This document shows, in pieces, positions 38,882 through 47,100 of a stretch of 64,000 nucleotides of DNA. How positions within the stretch are numbered: the stretch's first letter is position 1; each line of letters starts with the position of its first letter. The DNA is from Castellaniella denitrificans (GTDB taxonomy: Bacteria > Pseudomonadota > Gammaproteobacteria > Burkholderiales > Burkholderiaceae_B). The DNA lies in the NCBI RefSeq assembly GCF_027214045.1, contig NZ_JAPWHE010000005.1, positions 62,001-126,000 on the forward strand, written 5' to 3'. The notes under the pieces are model-generated. The model ran no database searches, was not told the DNA's origin, and saw nothing but the letters and a program-made list of their open reading frames with translations. The translations under genes were made by a program, and so were the position numbers.

Positions 38882-39385
38882 TCAGCGGGTCTCCGGATGG
38901 CGGTGCGTCGTCATGGGCGGCGTTTCTTCGAGCGCTTCGATCCGCTGTTCGATGCGGTCGAAACAGGCCAGCACACCGGCAAGATCCTGGTCGGACAGGC
39001 CGGCCAGGAGCGTTCTTTCGCCCTTGCCGAGCTCGTGGCGGATGCGGGCCACCCGGCGTTCACCTTCGGGCGTGAGGCTGACCAGCCTGGCGCGTCCGTC
39101 GGTTTCGCAGCGCCGCCGCTCGATCAGGCCCTGGCGTTCGAGGATGTCGAGCACACGGACCAGGCTGGAACCATCGACGCCGACCCGTCGCGCCAGGTTG
39201 GTCTGGCTGATTCCGCCGCCCGTTTCGTCCAGATGAATCAGCGGCGCCCAGGTCGCATCGGTGAGCCCGGTCTGCGCGAGGTGCGCGTCGAGCCTTTGGC
39301 GCCAGCGCCGGGCGAGCAGAGAAAAACGGATGCCGAAGCGCGCGCGCGGGTCGGACGACGAAGCCTGGGTCGGTTTCTGGTGCAT
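38882..39385 (-). CDS. MarR-family transcriptional regulator
   Basis: A 167-residue winged-helix repressor: FSLLARRWRQRLDAHLAQTGLTDATWAPLIHL (dimer region), ISQTNLARRVGVDGSSLVRVLDILERQGLIERRRCETDGRARLVSLT (helix-turn-helix and wing). It most likely controls itself and the FUSC transporter. ATG 39385 was chosen; ATG 39394 in frame would start inside the palindrome. MarR proteins of this type usually bind phenolic acids; the ligand is unknown. Confidence 0.92.
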   Translation of the reverse strand: MHQKPTQASSSDPRARFGIRFSLLARRWRQRLDAHLAQTGLTDATWAPLIHLDETGGGISQTNLARRVGVDGSSLVRVLDILERQGLIERRRCETDGRARLVSLTPEGERRVARIRHELGKGERTLLAGLSDQDLAGVLACFDRIEQRIEALEETPPMTTHRHPETR

Positions 39386-39392
39386 GGGAGCC

Positions 39393-39422
39393 ATATAATT
39401 TGATTTGCAAATCAAATTATAT
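39393..39422. promoter_or_regulatory. 30-bp perfect palindrome, probable MarR operator
   Basis: The half-site ATATAATTTGATTTG (39393-39407) is followed without spacer by its exact reverse complement to 39422. Each end contains TATAAT, so the palindrome overlaps a -10 element on either strand. It sits right before marR, as expected for an autoregulated MarR gene. Confidence 0.85.
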
Positions 39423-39478
39423 GGGCGTGCGAAAAATGGCGCCATCAGCAGAGGCCCGGCCCGGGGCGGGTATTGGTT

Positions 39479-39520
39479 TTGATCTGCATCAAGGGGAATG
39501 GGTGGTCTCATGGCTATAGT
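39479..39520 (+). promoter_or_regulatory. FNR box and class II promoter before the CcoI-like gene
   Basis: TTGAT-CTGC-ATCAA at 39479-39492 is a perfect FNR/ANR site. TATAGT at 39515-39520 lies exactly where the -10 should be if the box is centred at -41.5, giving a transcript start at about 39527, next to the ATG at 39528. Confidence 0.85.
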
Positions 39521-39527
39521 TCACCCT

Positions 39528-40478
39528 ATGCGCGCATCCTCCCTTTTCACGCCTCCGCCGAACATGACCGATGCCATGCGCCGCGCCCGGCGGCACATGC
39601 TCGCCCGCACGGGCCTGGCCTGGCTGGTGATGATGCAGGTCATGATGCTGGCTTTCCCAGGCTATCTGCGCCACGGCGCGCGCGCGCCCGACGCCCAGCA
39701 ATCCCTGGAGCAGGCCATCGTGCTGATGAACTGGCTCAGTCTGGTCCTGTGCGTCCCGCTGGTCCTGTACTGCGCCTGGCCGGTCTGGCGCGGCGCCTGC
39801 CGCGCCCTGTCGCGCCGGCGCGTCGGCATGGACGTGCCGGTCGCGCTGGGCATCCTCGCCGCGTTCGTGCCCAGCGTCGTCGCCACCTGGCGCAACGCGG
39901 GGGAAGTCTATTTCGATTCGGTATCCATGTTCGTGGCCTTTCTGCTGACGGCCCGTTTCCTGGAAACCTGCGCCCGCCAGGCCGTCAGCGGCCAGCCCCA
40001 CGAAAGCCGGGATGTCGAATTGCTGCGGTCCGCCGACCGGCTGGCCTTCTGGTTCGTCTGCCTCCAGATCCTGCTGGCCGCCGTGGTCGGCCTGTATTGG
40101 TGGAATGTTCAGCCGGATCATGCGGTCGCCGTGACAGTGGCCCTGCTGGTCATGAGCTGTCCCTGCGCCATGTCCATGTCGGTGCCGTCCGCCCTGGCGG
40201 CCCGCCACGCGGCGCGGCTGCGCGCGGGCGCGGACGGAGTGCGCGACCCGGCGGCGCTGGATCGCGCCATGCGGCGCGTCGCGCGCCAGAACCTTCATGG
40301 ATCCCTGGCCTGGCACTTGCTGATGGCCCCCTTGGCGGCCTGCGGCTGGGTGCAGCCCTGGGTGGCGGCCATCACCATGTTGCTCTCGTCCCTGGCCGTC
40401 GCGGCCAACGCCTGGCGCCTGACGCGCCCGGTGGACGGCGGGGCGGGGGGGCGCCAGGCGGCCGCCCAGCCTGTCTGA
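39528..40478 (+). CDS. CcoI/CopA-like P-type ATPase remnant with only the membrane domain
   Basis: A 316-residue membrane protein. It aligns by eye with the membrane part of copper-exporting CcoI/FixI: helix pairs at the start, then LTARFLETCARQ and, after just 20 residues, RLAFWFVCLQILLAAVVG, the metal-binding helix VMSCPCAMSMSVPSALA, and the final helix pair (ARQNLHGSLAWHLLMAPLAACGWVQPWVAAITMLLSSLAVAANAWRL). The actuator domain (TGE), the phosphorylation site (DKTGT) and the nucleotide domain are missing, as is any N-terminal metal-binding domain. The frame is intact. It cannot hydrolyse ATP; a copper-binding or assembly role for cbb3 oxidase is inferred. I chose ATG 39528 from the promoter; ATGs at 39498, 39510 and 39564 are in frame. 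Confidence 0.82.
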   Translation: MRASSLFTPPPNMTDAMRRARRHMLARTGLAWLVMMQVMMLAFPGYLRHGARAPDAQQSLEQAIVLMNWLSLVLCVPLVLYCAWPVWRGACRALSRRRVGMDVPVALGILAAFVPSVVATWRNAGEVYFDSVSMFVAFLLTARFLETCARQAVSGQPHESRDVELLRSADRLAFWFVCLQILLAAVVGLYWWNVQPDHAVAVTVALLVMSCPCAMSMSVPSALAARHAARLRAGADGVRDPAALDRAMRRVARQNLHGSLAWHLLMAPLAACGWVQPWVAAITMLLSSLAVAANAWRLTRPVDGGAGGRQAAAQPV

Positions 40479-40486
40479 GGCCGGCC

Positions 40487-40648
40487 ATGGATGCACTGTT
40501 TCTGCTTTTGCCGATTTCCCTGCTGTTCGTCCTGGGGATCGGCGCGGCGTTCTGGTGGGCGATCTTCGCCGGCCAGTTCGACGACACCCGGGATGCGGCC
40601 ACCGCCATCCTGGACGATGACGATCAGGCCCACCCCGGGGCACATTGA
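40487..40648 (+). CDS. ccoS: cbb3 oxidase assembly protein CcoS
   Basis: A 53-residue protein, MDALFLLLPISLLFVLGIGAAFWWAIFAGQFDDTRDAATAILDDDD..., with one membrane helix followed by the family signature GQFDD and a conserved acidic ILxDDD end. CcoS is needed for cofactor insertion into cbb3 oxidase in other bacteria, together with CcoI. It starts 8 bases after the CcoI-like gene. Its stop lies inside the FNR box of the ccoN promoter. Confidence 0.92.
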   Translation: MDALFLLLPISLLFVLGIGAAFWWAIFAGQFDDTRDAATAILDDDDQAHPGAH

Positions 40649-40658
40649 CCTATATCAA
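40645..40658 (+). promoter_or_regulatory. FNR box of the ccoN promoter
   Basis: TTGAC-CTAT-ATCAA, one base from the perfect FNR site. With centre at -41.5 the transcript would start near 40693, about 43 bases before ccoN, and GATTAT at 40681-40686 would be the -10. The fnr gene itself lies at the end of this cluster. Confidence 0.8.
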
Positions 40659-40735
40659 GGCTGTTTCGGGGCGGGTAAGGGATTATTCAGCTTTTCAAAA
40701 ATTCACGTCTTAACCTTGTTCTGAGGGGAATGTTT

Positions 40736-42217
40736 ATGGGCACGACCGGTACAGCCGGGGCACCGGCCGAAACCTTCAATTACGGCGTCGTCAGACAGTT
40801 CACCATCGCCACGATTTTCTGGGGCGTGGTGGGCATGGCTGTCGGCGTGCTGATCGCATCGCAATTGATCTGGCCGGAACTGAACTTCAACATTCCGTGG
40901 CTCAGCTACGGGCGCCTGCGGCCGCTGCACACCAACGGGGTGATTTTCGCCTTCGGCGGCAGTGCCTTGTTCGCCACTTCCTATTACGTCGTGCAGCGCA
41001 CCTGTCAGGTCCGTCTGTTCTCCGACAAGCTCGCTGCCTTCACTTTCTGGGGCTGGCAGGCCGTGCTGGTCGGAGCCGTGATCACATTGCCTCTGGGTTA
41101 TACCTCGTCCAAGGAGTACGCCGAGCTCGAATGGCCGATCGACATCCTGATCACCCTGGTCTGGGTGGCCTACGCCATCGTGTTCTTCGGCACCATCGCC
41201 AAGCGCCGCGTCCGGCACATCTACGTGGCGAACTGGTTCTTCGGATCCTACATCCTGACGATCGCCATCCTGCACATCTTCAACAACCTGGCACTGCCGG
41301 TGTCGTTGTGGAAATCCTATTCCGCCTACGCGGGGGTGCAGGACGCCATGGTGCAGTGGTGGTATGGGCATAATGCCGTGGGCTTCTTCCTGACGACCAG
41401 CTTCCTGGGCATGATGTACTACTTCGTCCCCAAGCAGGCGGACCGTCCGATCTATTCCTATCGCCTGTCGATCGTGCACTTCTGGGCGCTGGCCTTCACC
41501 TACATGTGGGCCGGTCCGCACCATCTGCTGTACACCTCGCTGCCCGACTGGACCCAGTCGCTGGGCATGGCGTTCTCGCTGATCCTGCTGGCGCCGTCCT
41601 GGGGCGGCATGATCAACGGCATCATGACCGTCTCGGGCGCCTGGCACAAACTGCGCACCGATCCGATCCTGAAGTTCCTGGTGGTGGCGCTGTCGTTCTA
41701 CGGCATGTCGACCTTCGAAGGCTCCATGATGTCCATCCGCACGGTCAACGCGCTGTCGCACTATACCGACTGGACGATCGGCCATGTGCACTCCGGGGCC
41801 CTGGGCTGGGTGGCGATGATCACTTTCGGTTCGATGTACTACCTGATCCCGCGTCTCTATGGCCGCGACAGCATGGCACGCCCGGACTTCATCAATCTGC
41901 ACTTCTGGCTGGCGACGCTGGGGGTGGTGCTGTATATCGCCTCGATGTGGATCGCAGGCGTGATGCAGGGCCTGATGTGGCGCGCCACGGGCGAGGACGG
42001 CATGCTGACCTACAGCTTCGTCGAGGCCGTGAAGTCCACTTACCCGTTCTACGTCATCCGCATGATCGGCGGCCTGTTCTTCCTGACGGGCATGGGCCTG
42101 ATGGCCTGGAACACCTGGCTGACGGTGCGCGGCCAGCCCCGGGTCAATCCGGTGGTGCCCCTGGACAGTCCGGACGCCCGTGCCATTCCCCAATCCGCTG
42201 TGCCGGCATCGGCCTAA
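40736..42217 (+). CDS. ccoN: cbb3-type cytochrome c oxidase subunit I
   Basis: A 493-residue catalytic subunit with about 12 membrane helices. Heme and CuB histidines occur in [34 protein letters not shown] and [11 protein letters not shown]. It reduces oxygen at very low concentration and pumps protons. ATG 40736 has GAGGGGA at 7 nt; ATG 40730 would lie too close to it. First gene of ccoNOQPG. Confidence 0.98.
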   Translation: MGTTGTAGAPAETFNYGVVRQFTIATIFWGVVGMAVGVLIASQLIWPELNFNIPWLSYGRLRPLHTNGVIFAFGGSALFATSYYVVQRTCQVRLFSDKLAAFTFWGWQAVLVGAVITLPLGYTSSKEYAELEWPIDILITLVWVAYAIVFFGTIAKRRVRHIYVANWFFGSYILTIAILHIFNNLALPVSLWKSYSAYAGVQDAMVQWWYGHNAVGFFLTTSFLGMMYYFVPKQADRPIYSYRLSIVHFWALAFTYMWAGPHHLLYTSLPDWTQSLGMAFSLILLAPSWGGMINGIMTVSGAWHKLRTDPILKFLVVALSFYGMSTFEGSMMSIRTVNALSHYTDWTIGHVHSGALGWVAMITFGSMYYLIPRLYGRDSMARPDFINLHFWLATLGVVLYIASMWIAGVMQGLMWRATGEDGMLTYSFVEAVKSTYPFYVIRMIGGLFFLTGMGLMAWNTWLTVRGQPRVNPVVPLDSPDARAIPQSAVPASA

Positions 42218-42227
42218 GGAGTTGACC

Positions 42228-42884
42228 ATGTCTGGTACCAAGAAACGCTTTTCCCATGAAATGTTGGAACGCAATGTCGGCCTGCTGATCGTATTCAGCA
42301 TCCTGGTGGTGTCGTTCTCCGGCCTGGTGCAGATCATTCCGCTGTTCTTCCAGCATTCCACCACCACGGCGGTCGAGGGCGTCAAGCCCTACGAGGCTCT
42401 GCGGCTGGTGGGGCGCGACGTCTATATCCGCGAGGGCTGTGTGGGCTGCCATTCCCAGCAGATCCGCAAGCTGCAGTCCGAGGTCCAGCGCTATGGTCCT
42501 TACTCGATCGCCTCGGAGTCCGTCTACGATCATCCCTTCCTGTGGGGTTCCAAGCGCACGGGTCCGGATCTGGCGCGCGTCGGCCAGCGGTATTCCGACG
42601 AATGGCACCGCATCCATCTGCGCAATCCGCGCAACGTGGTCAAGGAATCCAACATGCCGGCCTACCCCTGGCTGCAGAAGAACACGGTCGAGGGTGCCGA
42701 CGTCCAGGCGCGCATGAGGGTCCTGCGCACGCTGGGCGTGCCCTACACGGACGAGGAAATCGCCGCCGCGCCCGAACAGCTCAAGGGCAAGACCGAGGAA
42801 GACGCGGTCGTGGCCTACCTGCAGGGCCTGGGCGTGGGCGGCCGCGCCGCCGCGCAGCAATCGATGATCGACGGGGGACGCTGA
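42228..42884 (+). CDS. ccoO: cbb3-type cytochrome c oxidase subunit II (monoheme c)
   Basis: A 218-residue membrane-anchored cytochrome c. One N-terminal helix ([21 protein letters not shown]), the heme site [10 protein letters not shown] near residue 70, and the methionine ligand in SNMPAYPWL. It passes electrons from CcoP to CcoN. AAGGAG is about 7 nt before ATG 42228; upstream in-frame starts lie within ccoN and are rejected. Confidence 0.98.
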   Translation: MSGTKKRFSHEMLERNVGLLIVFSILVVSFSGLVQIIPLFFQHSTTTAVEGVKPYEALRLVGRDVYIREGCVGCHSQQIRKLQSEVQRYGPYSIASESVYDHPFLWGSKRTGPDLARVGQRYSDEWHRIHLRNPRNVVKESNMPAYPWLQKNTVEGADVQARMRVLRTLGVPYTDEEIAAAPEQLKGKTEEDAVVAYLQGLGVGGRAAAQQSMIDGGR

Positions 42885-42885
42885 C

Positions 42886-43062
42886 ATGCTCGGCCTCATC
42901 AACGGGATCATGACTGTGCTGGCGATAGTGACGTTTGCCGGCATCGTGTGGTGGGCCTGGTCGACACATCGTGCCGAGGCCAATCGCCAGGCCGCGATGC
43001 TGCCTTTCGCCCTGCCCGAGGAATATCAGAACGACAAGAACACCGGGGAATCAAATGAGTGA
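42886..43062 (+). CDS. ccoQ: cbb3-type oxidase subunit CcoQ
   Basis: A 58-residue protein beginning MLGLINGIMTVLAIVTFAGI with one membrane helix (VLAIVTFAGIVWWAW) and a charged tail ending LPFALPEEYQNDKN, the usual CcoQ layout. It stabilises the complex. Starts one base after ccoO and overlaps ccoP by eight bases. Confidence 0.92.
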   Translation: MLGLINGIMTVLAIVTFAGIVWWAWSTHRAEANRQAAMLPFALPEEYQNDKNTGESNE

Positions 43063-43957
43063 TTTCGTCAGCAGTTTCTGGAGCTACTACATCGCGGTCA
43101 TCGCCCTGGGCGGGATCGTCTGGTGCGTGTATCTGCTGTTTTCCCAGCGCGCCTGGCTCAAGCGCGACGTGGAGCAGGTCGAGGACACCGGCCACGTCTG
43201 GGACGGCGACCTGACCGAACTGAACAATCCCGTGCCGCGCTGGTGGACGGTGATGTACCTGGGGCTGTGCATTTTCGCGCTGGGCTACCTGGTGCTGTAT
43301 CCGGGGCTGGGCAGCTGGAAGGGCACGCTCGGCTTCACGGCCGGACAGCAGGTCCTGCAGGAGCAGGACGCGTTCAACGCGCGCATCCAGCCCGTGTACG
43401 AGCGTTTCCGCGACATGCCCATTCCGGACATCGCGCGCGATGAACAGGCCCAGGACATCGGCCAACGGTTGTTCCTGAACAACTGTGCCCAGTGCCACGG
43501 CTCGGACGCCAAGGGCGGCCGCGGCTTTCCCAATCTGACCGCGGGCGCCTGGCTGTATGGCGGGTCGCCGGAACAGATCCAGCAGACCATCACGGAAGGC
43601 CGTCACGGCGTGATGCCCGCCTGGGGCGCGGCGATCAAGCCCGACGAGGCCTCGGCCATCGCACAGTACGTCCGCTCCCTGTCCGGGCTGGCCCACGATC
43701 CGCTGCGCATCAATGCCGGCAAACGCGGGTTCGAGACCTACTGCGTCGCCTGCCACGGTATCGACGGCAAGGGCAACCAGGCCCTGGGCGCGCCCAACCT
43801 GACCGACGATGTCTGGCTGTATGGCAGCTCCGAGGCCACCATCGTCGAGACCATCCTGAAAGGCCGCGACAACCAGATGCCCGCCCAGAAACAGCACCTG
43901 ACGCCCGAGCAGATCCGCCTGCTGACGGCCTGGGTCTGGGGTCGGTCCAACCGCTAA
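43055..43957 (+). CDS. ccoP: cbb3-type cytochrome c oxidase subunit III (diheme c)
   Basis: A 300-residue membrane-anchored diheme cytochrome c. Two N-terminal helices (YYIAVIALGGIVWCVYLLF and the WWTVMYLGLCIFALGYLVL region), then heme sites CAQCH (about residue 147) and CVACH (about residue 230). It takes electrons from soluble cytochrome c. The ATG at 43055 lies inside the end of ccoQ; the open frame upstream is a shadow of ccoQ. Confidence 0.97.
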   Translation: MSDFVSSFWSYYIAVIALGGIVWCVYLLFSQRAWLKRDVEQVEDTGHVWDGDLTELNNPVPRWWTVMYLGLCIFALGYLVLYPGLGSWKGTLGFTAGQQVLQEQDAFNARIQPVYERFRDMPIPDIARDEQAQDIGQRLFLNNCAQCHGSDAKGGRGFPNLTAGAWLYGGSPEQIQQTITEGRHGVMPAWGAAIKPDEASAIAQYVRSLSGLAHDPLRINAGKRGFETYCVACHGIDGKGNQALGAPNLTDDVWLYGSSEATIVETILKGRDNQMPAQKQHLTPEQIRLLTAWVWGRSNR

Positions 43958-43973
43958 CAGGACAGAGGACGCC

Positions 43974-45479
43974 ATGCAGAAGGAACCCCCCCAGCAGGCC
44001 GCAGCGCAGACGCCGCGCGACGACCCGGCCTGGCAGCCCGTGCGCAGGATACGCAAGGGCTCGGGGGGCGGGACTTCGCCCCAGGTCGAGAAGGCGCTGG
44101 CCGAGGTCCGCTCCAAGATCTATCCCCGGTCCGTCCAGGGGAATTTCGCGCGCATCCGCGTGCTGATGGTGTTTCTGACCCAGTTGGTCTTCTACGGCCT
44201 GCCCTGGGTCGAATGGAGCGGTCGCCAGGCCGTGTTGTTCGACCTGGGCGCGCGCAAGTTCTACCTGTTCGGCATGGTGCTGTGGCCTCAGGATGTGATC
44301 TACCTGACGGTGCTGCTGGTGCTGTCGGCTTTCGCCTTGTTCCTGTTCACGGCCATGGCGGGGCGCCTGTTCTGCGGCTACGCCTGTCCGCAGACGGTCT
44401 ATACCGAACTGTTCATGTGGATCGAGGCCAGGGTCGAGGGCGACCGTCTGGCCCGCATCCGCCTGGACGAGCAGCCCTGGAACGCCCGCAAACTGCGCAT
44501 CAAGGCCACCAAGCATTTCCTGTGGGTGGTCCTGGCCCTGTGGACAGGCTATACCTTCATCGGCTATTTCGCGCCGATCCGCGAACTGGGCGCGCACCTG
44601 GTGGCTTTCGACCTCGGCCCCTGGCAGTGGTTCTGGATGTTGTTCTACGCCTTCGCCACCTGGGGCAATGCCGGGTTCATGCGCGAGGCCGTCTGCAAGT
44701 ACATGTGCCCCTATGCACGCTTCCAGAGCGTGATGGTGGACGATGACACCTTCGTCGTGACCTACGATCACGTGCGCGGCGAGCCGCGCGGCGGGCGCTC
44801 GCGCAAGATCGATCACAAGGAAGCCGGCATGGGCGACTGCGTGGACTGCAGCCTGTGCGTGCAGGTCTGTCCGACCGGCATCGATATCCGCGATGGCCTG
44901 CAATACATGTGCATTGGCTGCGGGGCCTGCGTCGACGCCTGCGACACGGTGATGGACAAGATGGGCTACGAGCGCGGCCTGATCCGCTACACGTCGGGCA
45001 ACGCCATCACCGAACGGCTGACCCAGCCGCAGGTGCGTCGCCGCATGCTGCGCCCCCGCGTGCTGGCCTATTCGGCCTTGCTGGGGGCCATCGCCATTGC
45101 GTTCGTGTTCTCACTGGCGACGCGCACGACGCTGCGGGTGGACGTGATCCGCGACCGGGGCGCGTTGGGCCGCGAGGTCGCCGGGGGCCTGATCGAGAAC
45201 GTCTACCGGCTGCAAATCATCAATTCCGACGAAAGCCCGGTCGATCTCGACCTGCGCGCCACGGGGGTGCCGGGCCTGGTCCTGCTGACCGCCGACCAGG
45301 GCGTTTCCAGTGTGCGGGTGGAGGGCTCGGCCAACCGGCTGGTCCCGGTGGTGCTGCGCGCGCCGGCCGACGGTCTCAAGCCGGGCCTCTACGACATCCA
45401 GTTCGAGACGACCGGCACGCGGGATTCCGGTGAGGCCGCCACGGTGATCGAACAATCCAGTTTCTATGTGCCGAATTGA
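43974..45479 (+). CDS. ccoG: cbb3 oxidase accessory protein CcoG (FixG/RdxA)
   Basis: A 501-residue membrane protein with several helices, a polyferredoxin part (CVDCSLCVQVCPTGIDIRDGLQYMCIGCGACVDAC), a preceding FCGYACPQTVYTELF motif and a C-terminal Ig-like domain. CcoG acts as a cupric reductase in copper supply for cbb3 assembly. It starts 16 bases after ccoP. Its presence with a degenerate CcoI suggests that copper delivery is arranged differently here. Confidence 0.97.
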   Translation: MQKEPPQQAAAQTPRDDPAWQPVRRIRKGSGGGTSPQVEKALAEVRSKIYPRSVQGNFARIRVLMVFLTQLVFYGLPWVEWSGRQAVLFDLGARKFYLFGMVLWPQDVIYLTVLLVLSAFALFLFTAMAGRLFCGYACPQTVYTELFMWIEARVEGDRLARIRLDEQPWNARKLRIKATKHFLWVVLALWTGYTFIGYFAPIRELGAHLVAFDLGPWQWFWMLFYAFATWGNAGFMREAVCKYMCPYARFQSVMVDDDTFVVTYDHVRGEPRGGRSRKIDHKEAGMGDCVDCSLCVQVCPTGIDIRDGLQYMCIGCGACVDACDTVMDKMGYERGLIRYTSGNAITERLTQPQVRRRMLRPRVLAYSALLGAIAIAFVFSLATRTTLRVDVIRDRGALGREVAGGLIENVYRLQIINSDESPVDLDLRATGVPGLVLLTADQGVSSVRVEGSANRLVPVVLRAPADGLKPGLYDIQFETTGTRDSGEAATVIEQSSFYVPN

Positions 45480-45498
45480 GTCACGAGGAGAAAACGTC

Positions 45499-45723
45499 AT
45501 GACATCGAGAACCCGTGAAACCGAAGCGCTGTCCGAGGGGTTGCCCTGGTGGCGGCACCGCTGGCCCTGGCTGCTGATCCTGGGCCCCGCCCTGGCGGTG
45601 GTCGGCTGCGCCATCACCATCGTGCTGGCATTCCAGTCCTACGGAGATCAGGCTATCATCGACGGAGGGGCCCGGCAGGGTCTGGTCGTCACCGCGCCCG
45701 CGGCTTCGGCGGCGCAGCGTTGA
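45499..45723 (+). CDS. ccoH: Short FixH/CcoH-like membrane protein
   Basis: A 74-residue protein with one helix (PWLLILGPALAVVGCAITIVLAF) preceded by LPWWRHRWP and followed by GDQAIIDGGARQGLVV, the N-terminal pattern of FixH/CcoH. The usual periplasmic domain of about 80 residues is missing, so it is short for the family. CcoH binds CcoN during assembly. ATG 45499 follows GAGGAG. Confidence 0.78.
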   Translation: MTSRTRETEALSEGLPWWRHRWPWLLILGPALAVVGCAITIVLAFQSYGDQAIIDGGARQGLVVTAPAASAAQR

Positions 45724-45752
45724 ATTCACTGTTCACCTATGGGAGACAGGCT

Positions 45753-46004
45753 TTGCACGCACGCAATCTGATGTGGATCCTGTGGCCGTCCTTCCTCATG
45801 GCGGGCGCTGCGAGCGCGGTCGTGTTCGCGCTCGTCGACCCCCTCGATGTCGTGTTCCTGGGACATCTGCAGGCGGGCCGCATCACGGTGTACACCGTGG
45901 GCTTCTTCATTTTCTGGATCATGGCGGCCCTGTCCAGCGCGCTGACGCTGCGCATCGCGCCGCGCGGGGTCGAACTCGACGAATTCGGCGATCCGGTGGA
46001 ATAA
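45753..46004 (+). CDS. Small two-helix membrane protein of the cbb3 cluster
   Basis: An 83-residue protein, MHARNLMWILWPSFLMAGAASAVVFALVDPLDV then a second helix (VYTVGFFIFWIMAALSSALTL). The start is TTG 45753 with GGGAGA 7 nt upstream; ATG 45771 is the alternative. I do not recognise a named family. Position directly after ccoH suggests a part in oxidase assembly or electron transfer; this is inferred. Confidence 0.8.
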   Translation: MHARNLMWILWPSFLMAGAASAVVFALVDPLDVVFLGHLQAGRITVYTVGFFIFWIMAALSSALTLRIAPRGVELDEFGDPVE

Positions 46005-46009
46005 GGCAA

Positions 46010-46066
46010 AGGCCCCCGAGAGGGAACGCTTTTTATCTTGGGGCGGACCGGCGGTAAAAAGGGCCT
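46010..46066 (-). repeat. Degenerate copy of the 77-bp repeat, reversed
   Basis: The sequence GGCCCCCGAGAGGG...GCTTTTTATCTTGGGGCGG..CCGGCGGTAAAAAGGGCC keeps the order of the 77-bp unit (reverse complement) with many changes. It lies between the convergent cbb3 cluster and fnr and probably ends both transcripts. Confidence 0.75.
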
Positions 46067-46838
46067 AGCTGCAGTCCGTGCCGGACAATGCCTGCAGGCC
46101 GGCCATGTCCAGGATGTGGACTTCGCGCTGCTGGACGCGGATCAGTCCCTCGCGGGCGAAGCGCGAGAACAGCCGGCTGACGGTCTCCAGGGTCAGCCCC
46201 AGGAAATTGCCGATTTCCTCGCGGCTCATGCGCAGGATGAATTCATAGGGCGAGTAGCCCAGCACCTGCAGGCGCTGGGACAGGTTCAGCAGGAAGGCCG
46301 CCAGGCGCTGTTCCGAGCGCAGGCTGCCCAGCGCCAGCAACAACTGGTGTGAACGGCTGATTTCCTTGCTCATCAGGCGGCGCAACTGGCGTTGCAGCGA
46401 AGGCAACTGGGGCGCCAGCCGATCCATTTCGTCCAGCCGGATGATGCAGACCTCGGAGTCTTCCAGGGCGATGACATGGGAGACCTGCTGATCGTTCATC
46501 AATCCGTCCAGGCCCAGGACCTCGCCGGGCAGCAGGAAACCGGTAATCTGGACCTGGCCGTTGGCGTCCTCGATCTGGGTCTTGAGCGATCCGGACCGCA
46601 GGCCGTAGACGGCGTCGGCGGCATCCCCCTGGCGATACAGCGTGCCGCCCTTGGACAGGCGGAAGCGTTCCTTGATCAGTTCATCCATCTTGACCACGTC
46701 CTGTCGCGTCATGCCCAACGGCAGGCAGATGGCATTCAGCATGCAGGTGGAACAACGCGTCGACTCGGGCGCGACGGAAATGCGCCGGGGAGCGTTGGCC
46801 CTTCGGATCGGCCCGGAAGATGGAGGGTCAGCCAGCAA
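46065..46838 (-). CDS. fnr: FNR-type oxygen-sensing transcriptional regulator
   Basis: A 257-residue CRP/FNR protein. Cysteines 29, 32, 38 and 131 fit the four ligands of the oxygen-labile 4Fe-4S cluster. The recognition helix LTLETVSRLFSRF has the E-x2-S-R that reads TTGAT sites, in keeping with the two FNR boxes in the neighbouring cbb3 cluster. No ATG lies before the cysteines; TTG 46838 is the best start, with AGG about 8 nt upstream; TTG 46853 is possible. A TATAAT on this strand (46895-46900) may be its -10. Confidence 0.93.
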   Translation of the reverse strand: MLADPPSSGPIRRANAPRRISVAPESTRCSTCMLNAICLPLGMTRQDVVKMDELIKERFRLSKGGTLYRQGDAADAVYGLRSGSLKTQIEDANGQVQITGFLLPGEVLGLDGLMNDQQVSHVIALEDSEVCIIRLDEMDRLAPQLPSLQRQLRRLMSKEISRSHQLLLALGSLRSEQRLAAFLLNLSQRLQVLGYSPYEFILRMSREEIGNFLGLTLETVSRLFSRFAREGLIRVQQREVHILDMAGLQALSGTDCS

Positions 46839-47022
46839 AATGGAACCTACCAAAAAAAAAGAGTTTCAGGGAAAGGCCCCTGATCTCATGAGGGATTATA
46901 AGTTCTTTGCCGGGACATTTGGGGTCTGCACTATTCATTTCCCGGAATTCGGTCGTGAAACTTGAGGTTTGTCGGCTGTTCCTGAGAATCTTGCGCCCCT
47001 TCCGGGGGTGTTGCCGTGAACC

Positions 47023-47047
47023 AGGTTGACATAGAAATTATCAACCT
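47023..47047 (+). promoter_or_regulatory. Inverted repeat before nirK
   Basis: AGGTTGA (47023-47029) and TCAACCT (47041-47047) are perfect inverted repeats with an 11-base spacer, 53 bases before the nirK start. It resembles FNR/NnrR half-sites (TTGA/TCAA) but the spacing is wrong for a classic box. It may bind an NO- or nitrite-responsive regulator. The rest of the 262-base fnr-nirK gap shows only the fnr -10 and the nirK ribosome-binding site (GGAAGGGGA). Confidence 0.5.
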
Positions 47048-47100
47048 CCATCATCGAAGCAAGAAATATTTCGTCGTCAAATAAACAGGAAGGGGAAATC

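Noticed and set aside
39528-40478. Calling the CcoI-like gene a pseudogene
   Set aside because: No frameshift or internal stop; losses are in frame at domain borders; an FNR promoter is intact. Reported as a gene with unusual architecture instead.
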